From: Clostridia bacterium
GTDB taxonomy: Bacteria > Bacillota_E > SLMV01 > PUMD01
NCBI GenBank assembly: GCA_007128555.1
Contig: SKXF01000167.1
Location: 1-14,643 of the forward strand
DNA: 14,643 nt
Direction of reading: 5' to 3'
The notes below the pieces were generated by a model, which saw only the letters and a list, made by a program, of their open reading frames with translations, did not search any database and was not told the origin of the DNA. Of this stretch, positions 1-7,783 are shown in pieces. Numbering within the stretch: position 1 is the stretch's first letter; every line of letters starts with the position of its first letter. The position numbers were made by a program, and so were the translations under genes.

Positions 1-11
1 ACGACCCCTTT

Positions 12-20
12 TGCTATAAT
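12..20 (+). promoter_or_regulatory. Extended -10 promoter element for the glycan genes
   Basis: A perfect TATAAT at 15-20 is preceded by TG and one base, giving the extended -10 form TGCTATAAT. The expected start of transcription is near 27, about 24 bases before the ATG at 51. Any -35 box would lie before the left edge of the window, so it cannot be checked. It most likely drives the dehydrogenase and glycosyltransferase genes as one unit. Confidence 0.6.
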
Positions 21-50
21 GGGGCCTGTACCAGAGACAGATCGACCGGG

Positions 51-1361
51 ATGGAGCGATACTTCGACATGGATCATCAATCTCCGAAGATGGCCGTCAT
101 CGGCCTGGGCTTTATCGGGCTCCCGCTGGCCCTGAGCTACGCCATGAAGGGATGCCAGGTCGTGGGGATCGACATCGATGAGGCGCTGGTCCGTGATATC
201 AACCGAGGGGCCACACCGCTGCAGGAGTCGCATCGCGGACAGGACATCGACCAGATCCTCCAGGAGCAGCTGGACCTGGGCACGTTCAGGGCGGTGACGG
301 ATTACGCGGGGCCTGCACGGGTGGACAACTACATCCTCACCGTGGGGATTCCCATCACCGGCGGAAAGCCCGATATGAGCCACCTGGAATCAGCCTGCCG
401 CTCCCTGGCCGGGGTCCTCAAAGAAGGCGACCTCGTGCTGGTCCGAAGCACCGTGGTTCCCGGCACCACCGAGGACGTGGTCCGCCCCCTCCTGGAATCG
501 GGTGGCCTCAAGGCGGGCCGGGACTTCCACCTCGCCTACAGCTCCGAACGGATCGCCGAGGGCCGGGCCTTCGAGGAATTCATCCACATGCCCCTCGCCG
601 TGGGAGGCATCGATGATGCGAGCCTCGATCGCGGGACGGAGCTTCTCAGCATCGTCACCGAGGCGGAGATCCACCCCACCGAGATCCGGGTCGTGGAGAC
701 AGCCAAGATCCTGGAGAACATGCAGCGAGACATCAACATCGCCCTGGTCCAGGAGCTCGCCCGGTTCGCCGAACAAGCCGGAATCGACACCTACGAGATG
801 ATCCGCATCGCCAACACGCACCACCGTGTGAACCTTCTGACCCCCGGTCCCGGGGTGGGCGGCTACTGCCTCCCCAGTGCCCTGTACTACCTGGCACCGG
901 CAGCGGAACAGGTAGGTGTGGACCTGTCCCTGTCCTTCTTAGCCCGTTCCATCAATGACCGCGTCCCCGTGAAACTCGCAGATGTGCTCGAGAACCTGCT
1001 GGGCGAAAAAGATCGTGACATTACCGGGGCCAGGGTGGCCGTCCTGGGGATGGCCATGAAGGACTACTCCAGCGATACGCGGCAGAGCCCCGCCCTGGAG
1101 CTGATCGGTGAACTGGCCGACCGGGGAGCTGACGTCCGGGTCTACGACCCCATCGCACCCCAACCCATAGCCCAGAGGGTTGACAGCCTCGACGCATGCG
1201 TGGCGGATGCCCATGCCCTGGTCCTGGCTGCGCGCCAGCGACCCTTTGACAACCTGGACTGGAACCGGGTCGTGGTCCGGATGGCGCCAGACCCCGTTCT
1301 CATGGACACTCGAAACGCCATACCTCGGAACCTCACGGGTGCCACCCTGTGGCGCATATGA
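51..1361 (+). CDS. UDP-N-acetylhexosamine 6-dehydrogenase (nucleotide-sugar dehydrogenase)
   Basis: A cytoplasmic NAD-dependent enzyme of the UDP-glucose/GDP-mannose dehydrogenase family, 436 residues, the usual length for the WecC/WbpA-like branch. These enzymes oxidise C6 of a UDP-sugar to the uronic acid, supplying an acidic sugar for surface polysaccharide. The Rossmann loop is GLGFIG at 18-23. The central domain has the conserved run ETAKILEN at 216-223 with Lys219, and the catalytic cysteine Cys273 sits in GPGVGGYC. The C-terminal UDP-binding domain has MAMKDYSSDTRQSPA near 334-348 and a YDP near 365. Two family positions differ from the common pattern: SSER instead of SPER at 164-167, and Tyr instead of His just before the catalytic Cys. 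The ATG at 51 is used because it follows the promoter closely, but its ribosome site is poor and the ATG at 69 is an alternative. The glycosyltransferase gene follows 15 bases later. Whether the substrate is UDP-ManNAc, UDP-GlcNAc or another sugar cannot be told. Confidence 0.88.
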   Translation: MERYFDMDHQSPKMAVIGLGFIGLPLALSYAMKGCQVVGIDIDEALVRDINRGATPLQESHRGQDIDQILQEQLDLGTFRAVTDYAGPARVDNYILTVGIPITGGKPDMSHLESACRSLAGVLKEGDLVLVRSTVVPGTTEDVVRPLLESGGLKAGRDFHLAYSSERIAEGRAFEEFIHMPLAVGGIDDASLDRGTELLSIVTEAEIHPTEIRVVETAKILENMQRDINIALVQELARFAEQAGIDTYEMIRIANTHHRVNLLTPGPGVGGYCLPSALYYLAPAAEQVGVDLSLSFLARSINDRVPVKLADVLENLLGEKDRDITGARVAVLGMAMKDYSSDTRQSPALELIGELADRGADVRVYDPIAPQPIAQRVDSLDACVADAHALVLAARQRPFDNLDWNRVVVRMAPDPVLMDTRNAIPRNLTGATLWRI

Positions 1362-1376
1362 AGGCGGCGACCTGAT

Positions 1377-2774
1377 ATGGCCGAACACAGGGATTTCAAG
1401 CCCACCCCCGGATCACCCCCCTGCGCCCCTGCTGGCGATGACGCAGGCAACGTACTGATCATCAGCTACCTCTTCCCCCCCACCGGCGGAGGAGGCGTAC
1501 AACGAGCACTGAAGATGGTCCAGCACCTGCCCCGGTTCGGCTGGACCCCCTACGTGCTCACCGTCGAGCCGAAGGATCCGGCCCTGACCTCGGACCCCGG
1601 ACTATTGAGGGACCTACCCGGGGAAGCGACGGTTCATCGTGCCCCCGAATCACCCCTTCTACAGAGGGCATTCTCCCGGGCCCGCGCGAGCACCCGCCCC
1701 GCCAATCAAGCAGGCGAGCCGACCCCTTCCCGACTGCGAACCCACCTCCGGAGGGCAATGAGGACCCTACGTGATGCGTACCTGGTCCCCGATGAGCAGG
1801 TGATCTGGCTCAGGCGAGCCGTAGCAGAGGGAATGCGCATCATCCGGGAGCACAGCGTTAACGCCCTCTTTTCCACCTCGGGACCCAATACCAACCACCT
1901 GGTCGGGCTCGAGCTGAAGAGAAAGACGGGGATCCCGTGGGTGGCAGATTTCCGTGACCCCTGGGTGGGAAACATGCATTTTTCGGCTCTCCCGGAGGGA
2001 CGGCGCCGCCGCGAGGAGCGCATGGAACAAAGGGTGGTGACCTCGGCAGATCACCTGACCTCTGTGACCCGGGCCTTCTGCGAGGCCTTCGCAAGCAGGT
2101 ATCTGTCCGAAAGCCCTCCCATAAGCCTGGTCTACAACGGCTTCGATGCCGCGGATTACGAGGACCTGGGTGAAACAGGATCTGACGACACCTTCACCCT
2201 GGCGTACGCCGGCATACTCTATCCCGGCCGCAGCCCCGAGAGCATTCTTCGGGCGATAGGCCAGCTGATCGATGAGGGCAGGATCCCTCGCCGGGAGGTG
2301 CGCCTGGTCTTCGCGGGCATCTTTGACTACCCCGGCAGCGACCACAACCGGCAGCTGGTGGAGGATCTTTATCTCGAGGACGTGGTCAGCACACCCGGGC
2401 ACCTGCCCCACGCCGATGCCCTGTCCCTGATGGCCAGTGCCAGCGCCCTCATGCTGGTGGGTGACTCCGCCCCGGGGGCGGGAGACTACATCCCCGGAAA
2501 GATCTACGAGTACCTTGCCCTGGGAAAACCGGTGGTAGGAACCCAGCACCGTGGCGAGGCGCAGGAAATCCTCGAATCCACCGGGAGAGCCTACCTGGCC
2601 ACCCCCGGAGACGTGGCGACCGTCCGGGCTCACCTGCTCCAGCTGTACGAGCAACACAAGGAGGGCATCCTCACAGCCTCCCCCGCCGGGATTCCAGACA
2701 TCTACCACCGCGGGTACCAGGCGGGACAGCTGGCCCACCTGTTGAATCTTCTATCTGTTCAAGAGGATCTCTGA
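1377..2774 (+). CDS. GT4-type glycosyltransferase (glycosyltransferase group 1)
   Basis: A retaining GT-B fold glycosyltransferase of 465 residues, expected at the inner face of the membrane, adding a sugar from a nucleotide donor to a growing lipid-linked glycan. The N-terminal domain opens with LIISYLFPPTGGGGVQRAL at 27-45, the glycine-rich acceptor-side loop of this family. ADFRDPWVGN at 190-199 and LVYNGFD at 251-257 are typical of the group-1 subfamily in exopolysaccharide clusters. The donor-binding domain carries IPGKIYEYLALGKPVV at 372-387, the diagnostic C-terminal motif, followed by a glutamate-rich stretch (EAQEILE). The first 24 residues are Pro/Gly-rich and may be a loose tail. 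The gene starts 15 bases after the dehydrogenase stop, so the two are almost certainly co-transcribed. No signal peptide or membrane helix is evident. Donor and acceptor are unknown. Confidence 0.85.
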   Translation: MAEHRDFKPTPGSPPCAPAGDDAGNVLIISYLFPPTGGGGVQRALKMVQHLPRFGWTPYVLTVEPKDPALTSDPGLLRDLPGEATVHRAPESPLLQRAFSRARASTRPANQAGEPTPSRLRTHLRRAMRTLRDAYLVPDEQVIWLRRAVAEGMRIIREHSVNALFSTSGPNTNHLVGLELKRKTGIPWVADFRDPWVGNMHFSALPEGRRRREERMEQRVVTSADHLTSVTRAFCEAFASRYLSESPPISLVYNGFDAADYEDLGETGSDDTFTLAYAGILYPGRSPESILRAIGQLIDEGRIPRREVRLVFAGIFDYPGSDHNRQLVEDLYLEDVVSTPGHLPHADALSLMASASALMLVGDSAPGAGDYIPGKIYEYLALGKPVVGTQHRGEAQEILESTGRAYLATPGDVATVRAHLLQLYEQHKEGILTASPAGIPDIYHRGYQAGQLAHLLNLLSVQEDL

Positions 2775-2865
2775 GCGTCGTCCGCATGCGTGCAGCGGCG
2801 GACCATCAATAGACGTCAACGGGTGTCCGGCTGAAGGGCACCACACTGGCATAAACTTGCGGGAC

Positions 2866-3276
2866 TTATGTTGATGGGGGCTGCCGATTATTTTCATGTC
2901 TGTGTCTGATCAATATCTCAACAAGGATGCCGATGAGTGCAGATGCAAAATATACAGATCCCCAGATCACCCACCCGTAATGCAGATACTCGGGAGGGAT
3001 GTCACTTCTGAATCCTCCAAACATTTCGCCTGCCATCACACCCAGGATATAGCCTGCCAGGGTAATTACAGAGAAGCGGTAATTTCCCAACAATGATGAG
3101 ATAACAGAAATCAGGGTGGCGACCCATAATACGTTGCGTGCCGTCCAACTGGGCGTATACATGTGAAACTGCTGACCTACATCCAGGTAGTGTCGACATA
3201 TTATGTAGATAACCCCATAACACAACCCTGTAATAGCAGCATCCCGTAGTTTTGTCTTCAATCTAACGTCCACCAT
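2866..3276 (-). CDS. Orphan small membrane protein, four predicted helices
   Basis: Not recognised. A 136-residue protein with about four hydrophobic segments: roughly residues 12-28, 46-64, 68-84 and 102-120. A basic, hydrophilic C-terminus (IRHRHENNRQ) ends the chain. Between helices 3 and 4 there is a polar loop with GGFRSDIPPEYLHYGW, which may be the functional or conserved part. The start is set at ATG 3276 because a clear GGAGG lies 7 bases upstream; the frame stays open for ten codons further upstream without a better site. Base composition and codon use are visibly AT-richer than the flanking genes, which suggests separate acquisition. It faces the glycosyltransferase gene tail to tail, with 91 bases between the stops and no convincing terminator in the gap. 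The reading frame, ribosome site and membrane pattern support a real gene; its role is unknown. Confidence 0.65.
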   Translation of the reverse strand: MVDVRLKTKLRDAAITGLCYGVIYIICRHYLDVGQQFHMYTPSWTARNVLWVATLISVISSLLGNYRFSVITLAGYILGVMAGEMFGGFRSDIPPEYLHYGWVIWGSVYFASALIGILVEILIRHRHENNRQPPST

Positions 3277-3553
3277 GTCCACACCTCCGGGCAGCGTGCA
3301 TGTCACTTTAACTCCCCTTTAGCTAACACACGTGTTCCTAAAGGTAATCTACCTGTCTCGAGCGTCTCTGTGCTTGATGATGTCCGGGACCAGACGCCAT
3401 AAATGGCGCATCACCACGGTAAGCTGTCGTCCTCCGTCACGGGCATCCTCCCCGAACTGTTCTGTGCGTCAACCGGAAGCCGACCAGGCCTTGTGGGCAA
3501 TATCGTTGAGACGTCAAGGGTGCTCTGCCGGGAAGGTACACCCGTCCAGGCAC
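3277..3553. other. Gap between orphan membrane protein and lipoprotein gene; no gene seen
   Basis: A stretch of 277 bases without a convincing coding region. It should hold the promoter of the orphan membrane protein and the end of the ligase-lipoprotein transcript. Only weak structures are visible: a short inverted repeat AGGTA/TACCT at about 3341-3353, another CGCCA/TGGCG at 3395-3408, and the 8-base palindrome ACACGTGT near 3329. None has the long stem and T-run needed to call a terminator. Confidence 0.4.
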
Positions 3554-4297
3554 CTACGGATCCATGTCCCGCAGGGCCTGATCCTCCAGGTACTGCTCGA
3601 TCTTATCCACGTCCAGGGGCTCTATGCCAGGATCCCCGTGACGGTAGAAGCGAAAGAAGATCTCCTGGCGCACCTGTCCCACCCCTCCCAGGAGAAAACC
3701 CAGGTTCACCTGGTACTGCATCAGGTGGCCGGTATCCACGGCTATCCAGAGGCGAAAGTCCTCGACGCCATCGAGATCGAGATGCCCCTCGTACACGTGG
3801 CTTGGAAGCCCGAGGACTCCCTCCTGGCCAACCAGCCGGACATGCGAAGCCCCTTCAAACAGCCCGGCGAAATCGGCGAAGGGATCGTAATCGGGATCCT
3901 CCCGCGCTTCCGGGATCCGCCGCCACCTCGTCCTCTCCTCGATGAACAGCTGACCCTCCCAGCGAAAGACCCGCAGCGGGTTGCCGGCAATCCTGGCATT
4001 GGCCACGTAGCCCTCGGGGATATGAACGATCCCATCGTACATGCTGTTGATCTGTTGCTTCCCCACGAAACTGGCCACCCAGCCCGTGTACCAGAACCGG
4101 CCCTCTTCACGACCGCGCGCGGCAGCACCCTCAACTATGTCGAGAAACTCGGCGGCCGAGATCGGAGTCCCTTCCTGCCGTTCCCCCGGGGCATCTCCGA
4201 GTTCCCCGGGGGGCACAGCCGAGGGATACACATACCCACACCCCCCTGCGACAACCAGGGTCAATAGTATGATCAGCAGCCATACCGAGGGCCTCAC
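3554..4297 (-). CDS. Predicted lipoprotein, LolA/LppX-like fold possible
   Basis: A 247-residue exported protein with a lipoprotein signal: GTG-initiated MRPS, a hydrophobic core to residue 15, then the lipobox AGGC with Cys20 as the likely lipidated residue. The mature part is hydrophilic with alternating strands, for example FWYTGWVASFVG, YDGIVHIPEGYVA, FRWEGQLFIE and FRLWIAVDTGHLMQYQV. The last resembles the model-substrate strand pair seen in LolA/LppX/DUF6612-like carrier proteins; this is a pattern resemblance only. The start is GTG 4297 because it overlaps the ligase stop as GTGA and has GGGAGG seven bases upstream, inside the ligase gene. The frame upstream of this GTG is a shadow of ligase coding sequence. 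The 4-base overlap means translational coupling, so the lipoprotein is probably a partner of the ligase-propeller protein, perhaps handling or sensing its lipid-linked glycan on the outer membrane face. Confidence 0.75.
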   Translation of the reverse strand: MRPSVWLLIILLTLVVAGGCGYVYPSAVPPGELGDAPGERQEGTPISAAEFLDIVEGAAARGREEGRFWYTGWVASFVGKQQINSMYDGIVHIPEGYVANARIAGNPLRVFRWEGQLFIEERTRWRRIPEAREDPDYDPFADFAGLFEGASHVRLVGQEGVLGLPSHVYEGHLDLDGVEDFRLWIAVDTGHLMQYQVNLGFLLGGVGQVRQEIFFRFYRHGDPGIEPLDVDKIEQYLEDQALRDMDP

Positions 4298-7197
4298 GGC
4301 AACACCTCCCGTCGCCTGCGCCAGACCAGAAGGGCAACGCCGACGCCGGCCAGGACCCACAGGATCCCGTTGACGGGCAGGCCGTGATTCCTGAGGACCC
4401 AGAACCGGTGAAGCCCATACCTTCCGCCCACGATCTCAAGATCGCCGTCACCGGTGACATCAACCATGCTGACGTCCACCAGGGTCGTCATCGTACGCAT
4501 GGCAGACGTCAGTCCCCCATCCGCCAGGTGATAGCCCGAGAGATACCTCAGGGGATGATCCCTGACCCGGCTGGGATCCAGGGCGAGGATCAGGGGGGGA
4601 TCCCCGGGCACCACCGTCTCGAAACGGAAGCTGTCGTCCCCGGGACGAGCCGACCACAGGAGCTGCCAGGTTCCCCCCGATGCGGGCTGCAGTATCTGCG
4701 CCGGTCCGTGACGCGATGAGAGCAGGATCTCGTCGGTGCCATCGCCGGTGGCATCTGCAATGATCAGTTCGGATAACCCCACGTGGGGCACCTGTTGCGG
4801 CGACAGCCGGTGACTCAGGGTCAGACCCTCCGGCGCGACCCGCACCAGTTCCAGCGATGCCCCCTGGACCGCCAGGGCCATCCCCTCGTCCAGAGCCACC
4901 GGGCCCAGGATGTAGGATGCATCGGTGGGGAAGCTGAGAGTCTGACCATCCAGATCCAGTTCCAACTGCGACCCTGAGAGCTGGACATGATCCAGGCCAA
5001 CGTCGGGGAAAGCGGCCTCATCGACGGCCCCACCGTACTGTTCGGCCCGTCCCTCGATCACTTTGTGATTCAGTTCCATCACCACCTGGGTAATCGCCCC
5101 GAACTCCAGGGCCGACTCCACCAGCTCATCGGATGAGATGCCAGGGACCAGGAACCCCTCCCGGGTCAACCGGTAATAGGGGAAGCCCGGGTAGTGATCA
5201 CGAACCAGGTCGTGGGCCCGCTCCAGCTGGTCCGTCGCCAGGTCCTCCGGTTGGAGCCGGGCAAAACCCCGTCCCTCCCGGGCAAACACGTACAGGTGGA
5301 CCTCCTCGGGCTGAAGGACCTCAACCGGTCCGCGCTCGTCATCATCCAGAACTTCCTCGACATTACCCCAGGTCACGATCTCTGCCCTGCCATCCCCCGT
5401 GATATCTCCCGTCCCGAGGGAGAAGTAGGGGAACACGTCCCCTCGATACAGGCGGGGACTCTCCCACAGCAACCAGTGGTTGCTCCATAGCCGCATTTCG
5501 TCCACCGTGGCCAGGGAAACAACCAGGATGGCCGCAAGGGCGCAGGCGACGAGCTGGGACACCCTCAGCCTTCCATAGGACCTGGCAACCGCTGAGATCA
5601 CCATCAGGACCACGACGGAGCCGGCAATCCGCCCGCCAATGGGCCATGCATACAGGGAGTTCAAAGCTTCCACCAACAGAAGGGCCACAAGGACAAAGGT
5701 GACCTCATTGCGGCGCCGAGATGCCGGGAGCAGGTACACAACCCCGAATGCACCTGGGAGGAAGGCCAGGAGCGCGTAGTGAGAGTAATCCTGGAGACCG
5801 GGGATGACGATAAGATGATAGAACAGGATCACGAAAAGGCCGAGCAGGAACCAGAGGCCTGTCCGGGCGACCCGAAGAGGTTCGAAAGGCAGAAATCCGG
5901 GTCGGAGTTCCGGTGCCCCTTCGTCTGCGCTCCTCGAAGAGGTCTCCCCCAGGCTGGGGTAGATCGCGAGGATACCGCCCAGGAACCAGAAGTAGGCGTT
6001 CATGTAGGGTACCTCGAAGATGTTCTCCACACCGTTGTGCAGGGCAACCGCCAGCAGGCCGCAAAACAACCCTCCCAGGAGGTACCCGTCCCGGGAATCC
6101 GCGATCTTCTGCCAGCTGGCGTATCCCCGGCCCAATACAGCACCTAGCCACACCAGGAAGGCTCCCAGGCCCACCAGGCCCAGTTCTGCGACCGTTTTGA
6201 CGTAGTAATTGTCAACATAGGACACGCCAAAGGCCCTGGCGGCAACCGCGCCGCCGTAGTTGCCGGGACCAAGACCAAACAGCGGTCGGTTGCGAAGATG
6301 ATCGTAGGCCCTCAGCCAGCGGCCCAGCCTGCCGTCCAGCATGCTCTTTCCCAGGTAATCCTCCGAGAACATCACGAACACCCTCGCCCTGATCTCCGGG
6401 ATGCCGACCCCGAGCGCAAGGCCGGCGACCAGTAGGACCAGGAAGACCCGCCGATTCATGATGAAGGTCACGATCAGAACAGCTCCCGCGAAGGCCAACC
6501 ATGCCCCCCGGGAAAAGGTGAGTAGAAGGGCACCGGAACACAGGCCCGCCGCAAGCAGCCACGCAATCCGGAACCCGCTATGTTTCTCATACCAGGCCAG
6601 GCCCAGGAGCAGGGGAATCGCCAGGGCCATGTGACTCCCCAACACGTTGGGACTCTGCACGATGGAGAAGATCCTAACCGTGATCGTCTCTCCGACATCG
6701 GCCCAGCCCGCAGGAGTCTGCACCCCAGTGACCACCTGGATAATGCCCAAAAGGGCGATCAGAACCGCGACAGCGGCCAGGACTCGAAGCAGGACGAGGG
6801 CCTGCCTCCTTTCTTCGAGGAGGTAGTAGCCGATGAAGAAAAAGGGGACAAACTGCAGGATCGCCCGAAGACCCTCGATGGTGATGCCGGGAGCATTCAG
6901 GTGGGCCACAAGGTAGGCGGCACACAGGGCCAACAGGGGAAAGAGGGAAGAGAAGAATCGGGGGGTCCGGGCCCCCGATACCAGCCTGGCCACCACGCAG
7001 AGGCCAAGGAACCCGATGATAGCCGCATCCCACAGGGCACCGAGCGGGAGGACGGGGAATACCCTCCTCAACCCGTAGTCTACCAGGGGAAAGGCCGCAG
7101 CCAGGTACAGCGAGATCCACATCACGCGCCGCACAAGGTCGCTTCGCAGCCACTTCTCCCCCAGGTCTGATCGGCGCCGCCGGGCCGATTCTGCCAT
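4294..7197 (-). CDS. O-antigen ligase/polymerase-like protein fused to an FG-GAP-repeat extracytoplasmic region
   Basis: A 967-residue multi-pass membrane protein. Residues 25-415 are about a dozen helices of the O-antigen ligase (Wzy_C/WaaL/RfaL) superfamily, with QSPNVLGSHMALAIPLLLGL at 181-200, FSRGAWLAF at 228-236, and the signature RPLFGLGPGNYGG at 304-316 in the large outer loop. Members join or polymerise lipid-linked glycans outside the membrane. Residues 443-565 add four or five more helices. Residues 580-935 are soluble and probably external, with three D-x-TGDG-x-x-EI repeats at 598-607, 815-824 and 913-922, the calcium-binding FG-GAP/VCBS pattern of beta-propellers. A final helix at 943-959 and an RRRR tail return to the cytoplasm. 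Typical family members are 400-500 residues, so roughly half this protein is an addition. The ATG at 7197 has GGGGG seven bases upstream. The lipoprotein gene overlaps its stop by 4 bases. Family membership is firm; substrate is unknown. Confidence 0.85.
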   Translation of the reverse strand: MAESARRRRSDLGEKWLRSDLVRRVMWISLYLAAAFPLVDYGLRRVFPVLPLGALWDAAIIGFLGLCVVARLVSGARTPRFFSSLFPLLALCAAYLVAHLNAPGITIEGLRAILQFVPFFFIGYYLLEERRQALVLLRVLAAVAVLIALLGIIQVVTGVQTPAGWADVGETITVRIFSIVQSPNVLGSHMALAIPLLLGLAWYEKHSGFRIAWLLAAGLCSGALLLTFSRGAWLAFAGAVLIVTFIMNRRVFLVLLVAGLALGVGIPEIRARVFVMFSEDYLGKSMLDGRLGRWLRAYDHLRNRPLFGLGPGNYGGAVAARAFGVSYVDNYYVKTVAELGLVGLGAFLVWLGAVLGRGYASWQKIADSRDGYLLGGLFCGLLAVALHNGVENIFEVPYMNAYFWFLGGILAIYPSLGETSSRSADEGAPELRPGFLPFEPLRVARTGLWFLLGLFVILFYHLIVIPGLQDYSHYALLAFLPGAFGVVYLLPASRRRNEVTFVLVALLLVEALNSLYAWPIGGRIAGSVVVLMVISAVARSYGRLRVSQLVACALAAILVVSLATVDEMRLWSNHWLLWESPRLYRGDVFPYFSLGTGDITGDGRAEIVTWGNVEEVLDDDERGPVEVLQPEEVHLYVFAREGRGFARLQPEDLATDQLERAHDLVRDHYPGFPYYRLTREGFLVPGISSDELVESALEFGAITQVVMELNHKVIEGRAEQYGGAVDEAAFPDVGLDHVQLSGSQLELDLDGQTLSFPTDASYILGPVALDEGMALAVQGASLELVRVAPEGLTLSHRLSPQQVPHVGLSELIIADATGDGTDEILLSSRHGPAQILQPASGGTWQLLWSARPGDDSFRFETVVPGDPPLILALDPSRVRDHPLRYLSGYHLADGGLTSAMRTMTTLVDVSMVDVTGDGDLEIVGGRYGLHRFWVLRNHGLPVNGILWVLAGVGVALLVWRRRREVLP

Positions 7198-7236
7198 GCA
7201 ATACCCCCAGCCAATAGGTGGTGTTCAGCTGGCAGT

Positions 7237-7265
7237 ATTATATCAGAAGGAGGAGGCACATTCAC
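7237..7265 (-). promoter_or_regulatory. Probable promoter of the ligase-lipoprotein operon
   Basis: A perfect TATAAT lies on the minus strand at 7242-7237, with a poor -35 candidate GTGAAT (3 of 6) 17 bases upstream at 7265-7260. The expected transcript start near 7230 leaves a leader of about 33 bases before ATG 7197. The -10 and start region ATAATACTGCCAG is exactly conserved in the second copy of the junction, where the box reads GATAAT. It lies just after the toxin-antitoxin genes, so it would allow expression independent of them. Confidence 0.45.
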
Positions 7266-7327
7266 TCATCGGAGTCACAGCAGATGCATCGATCGTGTAT
7301 CCAGAGACAATCAGAGTAAGATGCCCT
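7262..7327 (-). pseudogene. Remnant of the ytxC 3' end, frameshifted
   Basis: On the minus strand the last codons of this stretch read D-R-C-I-C-C-D-S-D-E-stop, matching the end of intact YtxC (Y-G-C-A-H-C-D-S-D-E-stop). Further upstream the match continues as G-I-L-L against D-I-F-L after a single-base shift near 7314. Beyond about 7327 the similarity fades, with a possible 6-base gap. It lies 24 bases beyond the hepT stop and is unlikely to be translated. It shows that a second ytxC end once stood here. Confidence 0.7.
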
Positions 7328-7351
7328 AAAAAATGATACAGTCCCTGTCTT

Positions 7352-7783
7352 TCAAGCATCGAGATGAGAAACAAAGTCACGGACCTGGACAACAAACCCC
7401 CGAATATCATCAAGATGATGCACAATAATGTCGTACAGCTCTTCATCACTGACGCGGGCATACATATGCACCAGCCTGTTCCGATATCCCGCCATACGCA
7501 CCAGCTCCTGGCCAAGACAAGCATCGACGACGTCGAGCTCCATCATACCTCTGGCGATGGACTTGTATTCCCCAGCCATCTCCAGGTAACCGGACTTTGC
7601 AAGAAGGTGACGCCCAACATCGAAAGCTGCTTCCAAAGAGCGCCTCAGGAAGCTCTCGGCCGCGGCCACTCTGACGGAATTCCCAAGAAACGATTCACGG
7701 GGTATTTCTGAAAGTCGTTGAAGCTCCTCCAGGTATCCTGTCATCAACACAAGACGCTCTTGCACCAACGTGCGGTTGATCAT
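7352..7783 (-). CDS. hepT: HepT-like HEPN toxin (DUF86)
   Basis: A 143-residue all-helical protein of the HEPN family, the toxin half of MNT-HEPN (MntA-HepT) modules. HepT-type toxins are ribonucleases in several studied systems and are neutralised when MntA attaches AMP to a tyrosine in the RX4HXY motif. The motif is complete here: Arg101, His106, Tyr108 in YRNRLVHMY. The helix with FLRRSLEAAFDVGRHLLAK at 45-63 is the typical HEPN dimerisation region. Length is normal. The ATG overlaps the mntA stop as ATGA, giving translational coupling, with antitoxin first as usual for this class. The motif is intact, so the toxin is probably active if expressed. Both genes lie between the two copies of the ytxC-ligase junction, which marks them as inserted. 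Confidence 0.85.
   Translation of the reverse strand: MINRTLVQERLVLMTGYLEELQRLSEIPRESFLGNSVRVAAAESFLRRSLEAAFDVGRHLLAKSGYLEMAGEYKSIARGMMELDVVDACLGQELVRMAGYRNRLVHMYARVSDEELYDIIVHHLDDIRGFVVQVRDFVSHLDA

Larger units (their letters stand above)
7139..7327 (-). repeat. Direct repeat copy A: ytxC-ligase junction next to the intact ligase gene
   Basis: Imperfect direct repeat of 8511-8693, same orientation, about 1.37 kb away. Copy A spans the intact start of the ligase gene, its leader and a decayed ytxC 3' end. Exact shared blocks include CTGGCAGTATTAT (7229-7241 against 8596-8608) and ACTCATCGGAGTCACAG (7264-7280 against 8631-8647), both 35 bases apart in each copy. Over 7229-7290 against 8596-8657 I count 50 identical of 62 positions without gaps. 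Many differences further right are transitions. Confidence 0.8.

Noticed and set aside
1767..2738. 323-codon minus-strand frame opposite the glycosyltransferase
   Set aside because: The plus strand carries clear glycosyltransferase motifs; the opposite frame has none and is a product of GC-rich codon bias.
2780..2803. Inverted repeat GTCCGC/GCGGAC after the glycosyltransferase gene, as a terminator
   Set aside because: Six-base stem, 12-base loop and no T-run following; too weak to call.
3332..4267. 311-codon plus-strand frame opposite the lipoprotein gene
   Set aside because: Low-complexity translation mirroring a GC-rich gene on the other strand, no ribosome site; the minus-strand lipoprotein has a signal peptide, lipobox and coupled start.
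7243..7524. 93-codon minus-strand frame overlapping the end of hepT and running over the repeat
   Set aside because: It is an alternative frame of hepT followed by the decayed ytxC end; no start site or family pattern.
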